This document shows positions 37,618 to 46,971 of a DNA stretch of 64,000 nucleotides, one piece after another (position 1 is the stretch's first letter; every line of letters starts with the position of its first letter). The stretch spans positions 4,131,503 to 4,195,502 of the forward strand of contig NZ_CP076024.1 in NCBI RefSeq assembly GCF_022788635.1, read 5' to 3'. The notes beneath the pieces are model-generated. The model did not search any database and was not told the origin of the DNA. It saw nothing but the letters and a program-made list of their open reading frames with translations. This DNA comes from Methylobacter sp. S3L5C (lineage in GTDB: Bacteria; Pseudomonadota; Gammaproteobacteria; Methylococcales; Methylomonadaceae). The translations under genes and the position numbers were made by a program.

Positions 37618-38589
37618 ATGTACAAATTAACCATTGAAGAAAACTCTTATTCTTGCCAAGCAGATGAAACAGTACTTGATGCTCTGTTACGTAAAGATGT
37701 CGCTATTACCTATAGTTGTAAAAAAGGTACCTGCCATAGTTGTATAGTAAGCAGTCCGGATACCACTCCACCGGAAGCAGCTCAGTCCGGGTTAAAAAAT
37801 ACCCTGAAAAAACTCAATTATTTTCTTGCTTGCCAGTGTCATCCGGAACAAGACATGACCATTAAGCTTCCCGATCAAGCGGAATTCTATAGCGAAGGTA
37901 CAGTTATTGTTACCGAAATGCTTAATAGAAACACCTTGTTACTAAGCCTGACTTTTAACGATACGTTCAAATTTAATGCCGGGCAATTTGTCAATCTGCA
38001 GCGGGCAGATGGCTTAACACGCAGTTATTCCATTGCCAACACTCCGCAAAAATCCAATATTCTGGAATTTAATATTCGTCGACTGCCTAATGGCCAGTTT
38101 AGTGAATGGCTACATAATGATATCAAGGTTGGAGATACCATCGCTGTATCCGAAGCGAACGGATCTTGTTTTTACCTGCCCGAAAAAAATGATCAAAATA
38201 TATTGCTGGCAGGAACCGGAACCGGCTTGGCACCACTGGCAGGTATTCTAACTGATGCACTTGCGCAAGGGCATTCGGGTTCCATTTATCTGTTTCATGG
38301 CAGTCGTGAAGTTGAAGATCTTTACCGGATTGATGAGATGCAAAAACTTGACGAAGAGCATGAAAATTTTCATTACATCCCTTGCCTGTCGGGCGAAGAT
38401 AGTCCTGAAGGGTTTAGTCATGGACGAGTCAACGAAGTCGCATTGGCGTCGCTTCCGGATTTAAAAGGTTGGCGGGTATTTCTCTGCGGTAATCCTGACA
38501 TGGTCAAGCAAATGAAAAAAATGACCTTTCTCAAGGGTGCAGCATCAGCCGATATATACGCAGATGCCTTTTTGGTATCACCAGCCTGA
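37618..38589 (+). CDS. Ferredoxin-FAD/NAD(P) reductase fusion, partner of the haemoglobin
   Basis: The 323-residue protein has an N-terminal plant-type [2Fe-2S] domain (C-x4-C-x2-C in SCKKGTCHSC at about 34-43, and a later Cys in LACQC), an FAD domain with RSYSIANTP and a NAD domain with GTGTGLAP and FLCGNPDMV. This is the layout of oxygenase/haemoglobin reductases. It follows the truncated haemoglobin after 78 bp, which suggests it reduces that heme; a role with another oxygenase is possible. Confidence 0.9.
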   Translation: MYKLTIEENSYSCQADETVLDALLRKDVAITYSCKKGTCHSCIVSSPDTTPPEAAQSGLKNTLKKLNYFLACQCHPEQDMTIKLPDQAEFYSEGTVIVTEMLNRNTLLLSLTFNDTFKFNAGQFVNLQRADGLTRSYSIANTPQKSNILEFNIRRLPNGQFSEWLHNDIKVGDTIAVSEANGSCFYLPEKNDQNILLAGTGTGLAPLAGILTDALAQGHSGSIYLFHGSREVEDLYRIDEMQKLDEEHENFHYIPCLSGEDSPEGFSHGRVNEVALASLPDLKGWRVFLCGNPDMVKQMKKMTFLKGAASADIYADAFLVSPA

Positions 38590-38604
38590 TTCAGGCTGTT
38601 TTAT
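38582..38604 (+). terminator. Intrinsic terminator of the haemoglobin-reductase unit
   Basis: CAGCCTG (38582-38588) pairs with CAGGCTG (38592-38598), followed by TTTTATT. The reductase stop codon TGA lies at the stem-loop junction. Confidence 0.8.
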
Positions 38605-38622
38605 TGTACGAATCAAGCATTT

Positions 38623-39129
38623 TTAGCTGTTGATAATAACGGGGTTGTTGGACAGTTCATTGGGATTGTCGGCATCCGCAGGAAAGTGGGTAGTCAGCAT
38701 TGTCGTAATGTGCTCAATACCTTCAAGTGAGCCGCGCCGGAAATCGCCAACCCGAAAAGCTTCCTGCATGTCGTGTGCCACTGAATCCCACTCTGTCTGA
38801 TGCACGCGCCTGGCAATACCACGGTCAGCAATGATATGAACTTCCCTGTCAGCCAATAACAAATAAATTAATACACCGCTATTTTCTTCAGTATCCCACA
38901 CCCGTAAATTTGAAAATATTTCTGTTGCACGCTGACGGGCTGACAGTCCTCGCCACACCCAAGTGGGTGCAAGGGTATTTTCAATGGCAAAACGCAGTTC
39001 CCCTCGGTGCTGACACTCGGATTGTTTTACCGCTTTTTCAATATCATTAAGCACTGCCGCAGGAAATGCCAGTCGCCAACGCCATGGCGGCGTAAAGGTA
39101 TGCAAAAACCAGCGTTTAATCGCTACCAT
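38623..39129 (-). CDS. TPM-domain protein (soluble)
   Basis: The 168-residue protein fits the TPM (TLP18.3/Psb32/MOLO-1) fold, with ECQHRGELRFAIEN, ATEIFSNLRVWDTEENSGVLIYLLLADREVHIIADRGI and a C-terminal helix. It has no signal peptide in this frame. Its ATG overlaps the stop region of the upstream TPM gene by 7 nt. It is the last gene of a lemA-TPM-TPM run. TPM/LemA gene pairs are common, but the biochemical role is not established. Confidence 0.85.
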   Translation of the reverse strand: MVAIKRWFLHTFTPPWRWRLAFPAAVLNDIEKAVKQSECQHRGELRFAIENTLAPTWVWRGLSARQRATEIFSNLRVWDTEENSGVLIYLLLADREVHIIADRGIARRVHQTEWDSVAHDMQEAFRVGDFRRGSLEGIEHITTMLTTHFPADADNPNELSNNPVIINS

Positions 39130-39953
39130 GATCCTGAGGCACCTCCCCCACCAAAATTACCGCCACCGCCGCCACCCCATGATCCACTACTGCCACCACC
39201 GAAACCGCCGCCACCTGTCCAGCCACCACCGCCACTATGGCGAACGCCGACAATGAAAAAAACCATTATGCCAATAAGTACTACCGCGAAACTCAAACCC
39301 AAAAATAGCGCAGCTAGCGCACCGGTACCCAAGCCGGCAAGTATTCCCGCCATTACTCGCCCCATCATCGCAGACAATATAAACCCTGCTATCAAACCAC
39401 CCAACAAAATAAACATAAAAGCGCTTTCGTTCAACTTGTCATCCGACTCATCAACAGGGGTGGGCAAAGACTCGCCCTCAATCAGTTGCATTAACTGCGT
39501 AACGCCAGCATCTACGCCGCCAGCGTAATCGCCCTTTTTGAAAAAGGGCGTGATAGTCTCGGCAATCACACGTTTGGCAATGGCATCAGGGATAGCACCT
39601 TCTAAACCATAACCCACTTCCAGACGTAATTTACGGTCATCTTTGGCAATAATCAAAATAACGCCGTCATCAACATTTTTACGACCAATTTTCCAGGCTT
39701 CAGCTACCCGTATACCAAATTGAGCGATATCTTCAGGTTGGGTAGTGGGGACAATCAGAATAATAATCTGGCTGCCTTTTTTGGCTTCAAATTCTGCCAA
39801 CCTGCTTTCTAACGCTGTGGCTTGTTGGATGCCTAGAGTAGCGGTAAGATCAGTGACCCGACGCGATAATTCAGGAATTTCAATCTGCGCCCAAACTGCC
39901 GTAAAAAACAGTAGCAAGAAAACCCCAAATCCGTAACGGACTAATGGCAACAT
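39123..39953 (-). CDS. TPM-domain membrane protein with glycine-rich tail (YgcG type)
   Basis: The 276-residue protein has a cleavable-looking signal (1-22), a periplasmic TPM domain (about 28-155: LSRRVTDLTATLGIQQ, GRKNVDDGVILIIAKDDRKLRLEVGYGLEG), two hydrophobic segments (about 181-235) and a glycine/serine/tryptophan-rich tail of about 40 residues. This is the YgcG-type layout. It starts 13 bp after lemA and overlaps the next TPM gene by 7 nt. Confidence 0.9.
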   Translation of the reverse strand: MLPLVRYGFGVFLLLFFTAVWAQIEIPELSRRVTDLTATLGIQQATALESRLAEFEAKKGSQIIILIVPTTQPEDIAQFGIRVAEAWKIGRKNVDDGVILIIAKDDRKLRLEVGYGLEGAIPDAIAKRVIAETITPFFKKGDYAGGVDAGVTQLMQLIEGESLPTPVDESDDKLNESAFMFILLGGLIAGFILSAMMGRVMAGILAGLGTGALAALFLGLSFAVVLIGIMVFFIVGVRHSGGGGWTGGGGFGGGSSGSWGGGGGGNFGGGGASGSW

Positions 39954-39966
39954 TGCAGACTAAACC

Positions 39967-40572
39967 TTACTGACCTGGAGCCATTGCCGGCGTACCAAAA
40001 TCCACTTTAGGCGGTTCTAAAATAGATTTTTCATTTTCCACGGTAAAGCTTGGCTTGATTTTGTGACCAAACAGCATTGCCGTGAGGTTAGTGGGAAACA
40101 ACCTTACGGTAATGTTATAGTCTTTAACTGCGGCGATATAGCGATTACGCGCCACGGTAATACGATTTTCCGTACCTTCCAATTGCGCCTGTAAATCCCG
40201 GAATAAGCCATCGGCTTTTAGTTGGGGATAATTCTCGGAAACTGCCAGCAGCCTGGAAATCGCGCTGGTCATTTGCCCCTGCGCGGCAATAAACTTCTTG
40301 AAGGCCGCCTCATCATTAATCAACTCCGGTGTCGCCTGTATTGCGCCAACTTTGGCACGCGATTCAGTAACTTGGGTTAACACCTCTTTTTCATGAGCAG
40401 CATAGCCTTTAACGACATTGACCAAGTTGGGCACCAGATCGGCGCGGCGCTGGTATTGATTTAACACTTCTGCCCATGTCGCGGTGATATTTTCATCAGT
40501 AGACTGTAGCGTGTTATAACCACAGCCTGACAAAGTCGTTATCAACAATAATGTAATCAGCCCTCTAAACAT
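39967..40572 (-). CDS. lemA: LemA-family lipoprotein
   Basis: The 201-residue protein has a lipoprotein signal with lipobox LSGC (Cys17) and the LemA core: WAEVLNQYQRRADLVPNLVNVVKGYAAHEKEVL, NYPQLKAD, LEGTENRITVARNRY and a conserved NLTAMLFG-like region before the C-terminus. LemA proteins are helical, membrane-anchored and of unclear function. It heads the lemA-TPM-TPM operon. Confidence 0.93.
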   Translation of the reverse strand: MFRGLITLLLITTLSGCGYNTLQSTDENITATWAEVLNQYQRRADLVPNLVNVVKGYAAHEKEVLTQVTESRAKVGAIQATPELINDEAAFKKFIAAQGQMTSAISRLLAVSENYPQLKADGLFRDLQAQLEGTENRITVARNRYIAAVKDYNITVRLFPTNLTAMLFGHKIKPSFTVENEKSILEPPKVDFGTPAMAPGQ

Positions 40573-40794
40573 ATCAATCTCTCAGCTATCAGTTAACGTA
40601 CTTACATGAAAAAAATCGTGTGCTCAACGAAAACCCAAAGCAAGCACTTCGCGGCAGAACAAAAATGGTCAAAAGAGTTATCAAGCAATTAATCATTAGC
40701 AGAAAAATTAATGGCTACATGATACATTCTATTAATTTATTGCGTATCTTTCGTAGAAAAATTTTCGTTTTCAGAATAAGGGTTACCCATTTGG

Positions 40795-41166
40795 TTATAC
40801 CTCATAACCTTTAGGTGATGGTCCATATTCATTTCTTTCCGGATTGCTGTCAAGCACCATAAAGAAAAAGAAGATGATGGCACCAACGCCTGGCACAAAA
40901 TTAATCAGTAACCACCAGCCACTTCGGCCAGTATCATGTAACCGTCTAACAGATACCGCGAGCGTCGGAAGCAAAACCCCCAGAGGATAAAGACTGCTTA
41001 AAATACCCAAGCCTGTTTCAGGATCAACATTACCGGTAAATCGGTCAATAATTGCCAGTGCCATGCTAATAAGCACGTTAAACAGTATAAAAAACCAATA
41101 CTCTTTTCGTCTGGCCCGACCATCAAAAACCGTATATTTTTTTAAAACTTCAAGATACCAGTTCAT
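40795..41166 (-). CDS. DUF805 membrane protein
   Basis: The 123-residue protein has the DUF805 pattern: an opening MNWYLEVLKKYTVFDGRARRKEYW and a later VRRLHDTGRSGWW, with three to four hydrophobic helices. It is related to E. coli YhaH/YhaI, whose role is unknown. It appears to be monocistronic between the lemA unit and the efflux operon. Confidence 0.92.
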   Translation of the reverse strand: MNWYLEVLKKYTVFDGRARRKEYWFFILFNVLISMALAIIDRFTGNVDPETGLGILSSLYPLGVLLPTLAVSVRRLHDTGRSGWWLLINFVPGVGAIIFFFFMVLDSNPERNEYGPSPKGYEV

Positions 41167-41469
41167 AAAACTGTAACGCTCCTGCCTACCTTTAACGGGT
41201 ATGGCAACTTATATATTAAGGAAACCACCATCATTAGCGACTAAGTGGTAGATCCTATAGACTAATCGAAAACAGGATATTTATATAGTTGTTCAGGAAA
41301 GTTTTTCTCTCATTATCGTTCCCGACTTGAGAATATTCTCTTGCAGTACCTTGACAGTTTAGGTGCGCCTTACATAAGCATAACAAAATTATCTTGATAG
41401 CTACCGTTACCATAAGCCATAAAACCCATGCCAGCCTTATAGCTCACGGTAATAAAAGTAAAACTATTA
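41167..41469. other. Gap of 303 bp with no clear gene
   Basis: A - strand frame from within the adaptor gene to 41370 ends with protein-like sequence (YKAGMGFMAYGNGSYQDN). It has no start of its own outside the adaptor gene and could be a small relic. Otherwise nothing is seen. Confidence 0.35.
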
Positions 41470-42696
41470 TTACCGATAAATACCAGATTTTTTGCTTGTC
41501 TCCGCTTGGGGATATTGACAATTTGATGGTAATGGCGCGTTTTTCTGTACCAAATTGGCCATAATAATTTCTTGAGCGTTGGCTTCTGCTTTATCAAGCT
41601 CATCAATAAAGATATCAGTCTCATACTCCTCACTGGAAACAGCTGCCAGTGATGTGCCTAGAGGTAGTTTCGATTCTTTAACATCAATGGAAGTGATTGT
41701 GGAGAGCCCCGGACGCAGAGGATATTTTAGTATTTCATCTTTTTGCAAGGCGATACGCACAGGAACACGTTCGACAATATGAATAAAATTTCCGGCCGCA
41801 TTATCAGGCGGCAATAAAGCAAAGACGCTGCCTGTACCTGGTATCAAGCCTGCTACCGTTCCGTGATAAAGGTGCTGCTTACCATAAAGATCAACCACAA
41901 TTTCGGCCTGTTGGCCGGGGCGCACCAGTGCTATCTCCGTCTCCCGCAAGTTAGCCTCTACCCAGAGATGATCCAAAGGAACCAGTGTCATTAACGGATC
42001 ACCAGGCTGAACCCGATTGCCGACCTGAACCTTACGCATGGATACATAACCTGAAACCGGCGCATGAATTTGTTGTCTTGCATACTCAAGATAGGCGGCA
42101 ATAAATTTATACTTGGCCGCCTCTATATCGGGGTGTAATACCCTGCTGGTGCCGCCCACTTTTGCATCAATAGATTTGAGTTCTGCTTCGGTTTCGCGCA
42201 TCTCGGCTTCGAGAGCTATCATCTGGTCTTCAGCATTTTGCACAACCTGATCAGATACTGAACCGTTTGGCAGCGCCTGACGTAATCGATTAACATCATG
42301 ACGCACCCGGATAAATCGTGCAGAACGGGCAAGCATTTTTTGACACATTTGCTCATGTGTGGAAAAAACAGCACTGATATCCCGTACTACTTTCCCCAGC
42401 TCACCGCGACTCTGACCTAAACCGGTCCGGGCGCGATGCTCATCAAGACGAACTAGTAAATCGCCCTTATTGACATACTGACTTTCTTCAACCAAAACCT
42501 GGATAACGATACCGGTTGCATCAGCTTCAACAGGAACAAGATTACCCGAGATAAAGGCATTATGACTGACAACCTGGAAGCGTGAGTAATACCACCAATA
42601 ACCGGTATAAGCCAATGTACTGGCAAGCAGTATCAGCATCACTAATAATAAATAGCGATTGCGACGGTTACGAATAATTTGGGGATCAGTTTTCAT
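41470..42696 (-). CDS. HlyD/EmrA-type membrane fusion protein
   Basis: The 408-residue protein has one membrane helix (about 17-36), a split lipoyl domain (GNLVPVEADATGIVIQVLVEESQYVNKGDLLVRLD at about 51-85 and APVSGYVSMRKVQVGNRVQPGD at about 218-239) around a helical hairpin (about 90-205), then a beta-barrel domain. This is the layout of EmrA/FarA-type adaptors. The last 65 residues (TDIFIDELDKAEANAQE...) are unusually long and polar. It is the final gene of the lipoprotein-MFS-OMF-adaptor operon and would bridge pump and outer membrane factor. Confidence 0.92.
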   Translation of the reverse strand: MKTDPQIIRNRRNRYLLLVMLILLASTLAYTGYWWYYSRFQVVSHNAFISGNLVPVEADATGIVIQVLVEESQYVNKGDLLVRLDEHRARTGLGQSRGELGKVVRDISAVFSTHEQMCQKMLARSARFIRVRHDVNRLRQALPNGSVSDQVVQNAEDQMIALEAEMRETEAELKSIDAKVGGTSRVLHPDIEAAKYKFIAAYLEYARQQIHAPVSGYVSMRKVQVGNRVQPGDPLMTLVPLDHLWVEANLRETEIALVRPGQQAEIVVDLYGKQHLYHGTVAGLIPGTGSVFALLPPDNAAGNFIHIVERVPVRIALQKDEILKYPLRPGLSTITSIDVKESKLPLGTSLAAVSSEEYETDIFIDELDKAEANAQEIIMANLVQKNAPLPSNCQYPQAETSKKSGIYR

Positions 42697-42732
42697 TGGT
42701 ATTTATATGGCAATATCCCACTTTCATCAAAG

Positions 42733-44250
42733 CTACCATGGCAGCCAACTAATGAGTTTGGGTTCGGGTTTCTGTTGGACGGGCTGAAGATCGTTAACGT
42801 AGCCGCCGCCCAAAGCTTCCATTAAGTCCACCATGGCAAGGCGTTGATCAGCTGCCAAAGTTTGCAAGGCATATTCCTGGTTCAGCAAGGCATGCTGGCC
42901 AGTCAGCAATGCTCGACGATCATCCAGACCACTGCGAAAACGCTCTTCAATAAGACCTAAATTTTCATGTTGTGTAGACAGCAAACGCTCGTGTGCTTCA
43001 AGAATGGTATGGCTTTTCCGCCAGCGACTCAAGCTATCGGCTACCTCCTGCAAGGCATGTAATAAAGTTTCATTGTACAACTCCACGGCACCATCGTATT
43101 CTGCCCGCTGTGCCGATAACTCCCCGCGTAGACGTCCACCTTCGAATAGGGGTAGTCGAAGGCCCGGTGCAATTCCATAGGAGAAACTGGAGCCGGAAAA
43201 TAAAATACTGGCCAGAGAACTTGCTCCATTAGTTAATCTTAAGGCATTGACGCCGGCAAACGCAGTCAGATCAATAGTGGGTAAAAAGCTGGCTTTGGCA
43301 ACGGTAACACCTTTTTCTGCAGACTCGGCTCGATGCAGAGTCGCAGCAAGATCCGGGCGATGCCTGAGTAATTCCAGCGGTAATTTCTCAGGCAGCTTTA
43401 TCGGCTCAGGGCTAATCACGGTGTTGGTAAACAGGTTTTGTGTTGAATCAGGTCCGTCACCGATCAGCCGGGCCAGTAAATTTCGCTGAATAGTTAACTG
43501 CTCACGGATACCGGCTTCGTACTTATTTATCTGCTCTAATTCAATGGTACCTTGTTTAACTTGATCGGCGGCATCCAGTCCCAATCGTAACCGTGTTTCA
43601 TACAGTTCAAGCAAATCGTGCTGCAACGTCACCATGGTATGTACCAGTTCCAATTGCTCGCGTAGCGCCATTCCTTGTATATAAGAACGTGCAATTGTGC
43701 TGGTTAATTGCAGTAAAACTTCAGCCAGCTCCGCTGCTTCAGCGGCTGCCTGCCCCAATGCTGCTTCTATTGCGGCACGATTTTTACCCCAAAAATCAAG
43801 CTGGTAGCGCAAGTTCAAGGGATTAATAAAAGCGGAAGAAAATTTTTCTCCCCGCAGTGCCACATTAAAACCATTTCCTGAAACACGACCTGATTCCACG
43901 CCCACCTGTGCATCCAAAAACGGTAATAACCTTGCATCCTCTACCTTAACCAGAGCCTGGGCTTGACGTAATCGGGCCGCAGCGACCTTGAGGCCAATAT
44001 TATCTTTAAGCGCAATAACCATAAGACCATTAAGTTCCGTACTACCAAATTCCCGCCACCAACGCTTGTGAGGCCAATGTTCTGTAGTCACAGACAATTC
44101 ATCATGGCCGGTCTGCGATAGCGTATATTTCATGGCTGGCATTTTTATAAACTCGGCACGCTTGTCTCCTGCCGGTATCCAGGCACAACCGGACAGCAAG
44201 AGCATAAGTCCCGTAAGGAGAAATTGCTTCACCATAAATTGACGAGTCAT
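42733..44250 (-). CDS. Outer-membrane efflux lipoprotein (NodT/TolC family)
   Basis: I start at ATG 44250, which overlaps the MFS stop as ATGA; the longer frame to 44340 lies inside the MFS gene. The 505-residue protein has a lipobox LSGC (Cys22) and two OEP repeats, with the family phrases LRQAQALVKVEDARLLPFLDAQVGVESGRVSG, RPDLAATLHRAESAEKGVTVAKASFLPTIDL and SRWRKSHTI. It forms the outer-membrane channel for the adjacent pump. Confidence 0.93.
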   Translation of the reverse strand: MTRQFMVKQFLLTGLMLLLSGCAWIPAGDKRAEFIKMPAMKYTLSQTGHDELSVTTEHWPHKRWWREFGSTELNGLMVIALKDNIGLKVAAARLRQAQALVKVEDARLLPFLDAQVGVESGRVSGNGFNVALRGEKFSSAFINPLNLRYQLDFWGKNRAAIEAALGQAAAEAAELAEVLLQLTSTIARSYIQGMALREQLELVHTMVTLQHDLLELYETRLRLGLDAADQVKQGTIELEQINKYEAGIREQLTIQRNLLARLIGDGPDSTQNLFTNTVISPEPIKLPEKLPLELLRHRPDLAATLHRAESAEKGVTVAKASFLPTIDLTAFAGVNALRLTNGASSLASILFSGSSFSYGIAPGLRLPLFEGGRLRGELSAQRAEYDGAVELYNETLLHALQEVADSLSRWRKSHTILEAHERLLSTQHENLGLIEERFRSGLDDRRALLTGQHALLNQEYALQTLAADQRLAMVDLMEALGGGYVNDLQPVQQKPEPKLISWLPW

Positions 44251-45842
44251 GCTTCTTCTATTATTTCTTCGGCGCGAAGATTTCTTACTTCTTCTGCTAT
44301 AGTAGGATGCAAAGGTTGATAGGTCGGATAAGCCAACCACACCAATCCGGCCAATCCCAGAAACAGGTAGCTCGCCAATAAAAAAGCATCATTCAACGCC
44401 AGGATGCCGGCATGCTGCTTTATGAGGATCAGGAGCCTGGCTTTTACCATACTGGTATCGAGGCCGGCAGCCTCCAATTCCGAAGCAAACCCTTGCAGTA
44501 AATCAATAGCAGCAAACTGCCGCCCGCCGAAATGATCAGCCAAATGCAATTGATGATAAGGGGTGCGCTGAAAAAGCACAACACCTTGCAAAGTAATGCC
44601 GAAGGCACCGGCAATTACTCGCAGGAATCCCGCTTCTTCAGAGGCACGCATCTGCAGTTCGCCAGACAGCCCGTGAAGAGTCAGCTTGACCAATGGGGTG
44701 AAAAACGATCCTAAAAAAAAACCAAGTAATAGCAAGGGCCAAAAAATTTGCTCGAATGAACCCGGATCATCGAACAGACCCAACCAATAAAAAGTGAACG
44801 CGAAACCAAGAAGATTGACACAGACGAGCAGACGAGCATCAAGTACTTTGGGTAGCTTATGCATTACCAACGTCACCGGTACAGCAAGTAATATCATAGG
44901 CAGGTAAGCCATACCGGCAAGAAACGAGGAATAGCCCAGTAATACTTGCAGCTGAACAATAAATACCGAAAGTAAGCCCTGGATTGAAAAAAATCCGGCG
45001 GCAATGCAGATTACACCTATTGTAAAATTACGATGAGCAAAAAGGCGTATGTTAAACGCCGGGTGATGTTCGTTGAACTCCCAAATAATAAAACAGGGTA
45101 ATGCCACTGTGAACAAAATCAACATACTGACCAGAAACAATGAATCCAACCAGTCAAAATCATTACCTAGATTCAGCAAGGTTTGCAGACTACCAAGAAC
45201 CAAAGCCAACAAAATAAAACCAACGTAATCAAAACGCGTGTGGTTATACCTAAAGCCTCGCCCGACCAGTAGTGAACCGGTAATCCCGGCGATGGCCAAG
45301 GCGATCGGGATATTTAAATAAAATAAGTAACGCCACCCCCACTCGTCAGCGATCAGTCCGCCAATAGGAAAACTGATGGTAAAAGGCATCAGTGTAACCA
45401 GTCCCCATATTCCTAAACTTAATAATTTTAGATGCTCAGGATATTCTTTCAATAACAGCGATTGTCCAATAAAGAGTGTAATTCCACCTGAAAATCCAAG
45501 TAGGATACGTCCCGGAATAAACAGCCACAAACTTTGACTGATGGCACATAGATAAGAAGCAACTGCATAAATAATAAATGCTGCGATAAATAAACGATAA
45601 TCACCCAATAGACCTGAGAGCCAGCGTGCCACAGGAAAAGCCAGCGCCAAGGCAATAATAAAATAGGTCTGTCCCCAGGTACCAAAACTGGGTAAGACCC
45701 CACCCAAATCACCGGTAACATGAGGCAGTACGGCAATGTATGCACCGACATTAAACAACACAATAATGTGCCCTAAACTAAGCACGATATTAAACAAAAT
45801 AAAACGCCATCTACTCAAGCGTTCGGCATAAACGATGGTCAT
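44247..45842 (-). CDS. DHA2-type MFS multidrug efflux transporter (EmrB-like)
   Basis: The 531-residue protein has about 14 hydrophobic helices. It carries DHA2-type motifs: PHVTGDLGG in helix 1, GTWGQTYFIIALALAFPVARWLSGLLGDYRLF after helix 2, PGRILLGFSGG in helix 4 and GLIADEWGWRYLFYLNIPIA in helix 5. It would pump a drug or toxic organic compound with the adaptor and outer-membrane channel downstream. The substrate is unknown. Start and end overlap neighbours by 4 nt each. Confidence 0.94.
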   Translation of the reverse strand: MTIVYAERLSRWRFILFNIVLSLGHIIVLFNVGAYIAVLPHVTGDLGGVLPSFGTWGQTYFIIALALAFPVARWLSGLLGDYRLFIAAFIIYAVASYLCAISQSLWLFIPGRILLGFSGGITLFIGQSLLLKEYPEHLKLLSLGIWGLVTLMPFTISFPIGGLIADEWGWRYLFYLNIPIALAIAGITGSLLVGRGFRYNHTRFDYVGFILLALVLGSLQTLLNLGNDFDWLDSLFLVSMLILFTVALPCFIIWEFNEHHPAFNIRLFAHRNFTIGVICIAAGFFSIQGLLSVFIVQLQVLLGYSSFLAGMAYLPMILLAVPVTLVMHKLPKVLDARLLVCVNLLGFAFTFYWLGLFDDPGSFEQIFWPLLLLGFFLGSFFTPLVKLTLHGLSGELQMRASEEAGFLRVIAGAFGITLQGVVLFQRTPYHQLHLADHFGGRQFAAIDLLQGFASELEAAGLDTSMVKARLLILIKQHAGILALNDAFLLASYLFLGLAGLVWLAYPTYQPLHPTIAEEVRNLRAEEIIEEA

Positions 45843-46780
45843 TGGGTTACGGTATCAATAGCTAATGGCGAAAGCGTGATGGACTGGTCAGTCGCTTTCA
45901 GTGGTAGTCCCAGTTCATTAGCTCCACGAGTAATTAAGCGCTTACCCATTTCGGTTACGAGCTGCTTGAACTTTTCAGCATCATAATTAAGTAAGGTTTG
46001 TGGCGAATCCTTGGCAGAAAAAGTTTTAGTACTAGCTTTTCCGATAACTTGTCCGGTATTGGGATCAATTAACTTAATCAATACCTGTAATGACGTTTGC
46101 ACAGCAAAAATTCTATAGGTTTCGATACCCACTTCCAATACGGCATCAACGTGCTCCAGACCAAGTTGTCGATAATCAACAGACGACCGATTTTGGTTGT
46201 ACCATTGCCTGATGGTCTTACGCCAATAACCAATATTGACTTCGCTATCGCCACTGGCCATTGGCAAACGATAATAATACGTACTCAATAGCGCTTTAAC
46301 TCTATCGCCATTTAATTGGGAAACGGCTTCCTGCGCCAACATAAAAGTTGGCATCCAGCTCGCTGACAGCGATACCAAGGACTTCAGGTTGGCTGTTTTT
46401 TCCGTTGAGTCCGGGCTTTGATGAAGATTTACTACCGAGACACTATCATCCTTGCTTAACAAACCTGCGATAAGCACTCCTCCGGAATTTTTGTAAATAT
46501 GTTTTTCCAAAAAAACAGAATGGGGTAGCGCTTGATACTGATATTGACTGTATACGGGAAATCGGGATTCAATCAGATCAGGAATAACTTCTAGTGGTGG
46601 TGACTCCACCGGCACCACCAAAATAGTATGTATTTTAGCCATCGTGTCACTTGACGGCTTGACCGGTTCAATAACACAACCGCTTAATAAAAAAACCAGT
46701 AACAACCATGCGCCATAATTTTTTATCTCTGCCAAAGAATGCGAAGCATAAAAAATTGGCTGTCGATAAACACTAATCAT
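45839..46780 (-). CDS. Putative lipoprotein at the head of the efflux operon
   Basis: I start at ATG 46780 (MISVYRQPIF), giving 313 residues with a hydrophobic segment and lipobox LSGC (Cys35) near residue 24-35. The frame to 46888 adds 36 unlikely residues. The mature part is soluble and contains a DxGxETYRIFAVQTSLQVLIKLIDPNTGQVIGKAS region like that of periplasmic or outer-membrane accessory lipoproteins. I do not recognise the family. It overlaps the MFS start by 4 nt, so it is likely part of the efflux system. Confidence 0.75.
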   Translation of the reverse strand: MISVYRQPIFYASHSLAEIKNYGAWLLLVFLLSGCVIEPVKPSSDTMAKIHTILVVPVESPPLEVIPDLIESRFPVYSQYQYQALPHSVFLEKHIYKNSGGVLIAGLLSKDDSVSVVNLHQSPDSTEKTANLKSLVSLSASWMPTFMLAQEAVSQLNGDRVKALLSTYYYRLPMASGDSEVNIGYWRKTIRQWYNQNRSSVDYRQLGLEHVDAVLEVGIETYRIFAVQTSLQVLIKLIDPNTGQVIGKASTKTFSAKDSPQTLLNYDAEKFKQLVTEMGKRLITRGANELGLPLKATDQSITLSPLAIDTVTQ

Positions 46781-46943
46781 AGACTTGTGATCCCTGTTTT
46801 TGGCATGCAATAATTTATACGTGGCTTCATTGTCTTTATTGCCAATAAATGCAAAAAAAACGACGAAAAACGATTTATTAATATTCATGCTGTCTACTAT
46901 AAAAGCTCGTCCTTATATAAGGCAAACGATATTTATTGGACAA

Positions 46944-46966
46944 TAGTATCGACATATCCGATACTA
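46944..46966. promoter_or_regulatory. LysR-type operator TAGTATCG-N7-CGATACTA
   Basis: Two 8-bp arms are exact reverse complements around a 7-bp spacer. The site lies 6 bp before the LysR-type gene start and about 165 bp from the divergent efflux operon start, as expected for an autoregulating LysR protein. It contains the T-N11-A pattern. Confidence 0.75.
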
Positions 46967-46971
46967 AATTG

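Noticed and set aside
40573-40814. + strand frame of 64 codons upstream of lemA
   Set aside because: Basic, AT-driven composition, overlaps the DUF805 gene end, and no family resemblance.
41370-41633. - strand frame overlapping the adaptor gene end
   Set aside because: Most of it is inside the adaptor gene in another frame; the protein-like tail alone is too short to support a gene.
44251-44340. Upstream extension of the outer-membrane lipoprotein
   Set aside because: Lies inside the MFS gene and would bury the lipoprotein signal; the ATGA overlap gives the natural start.
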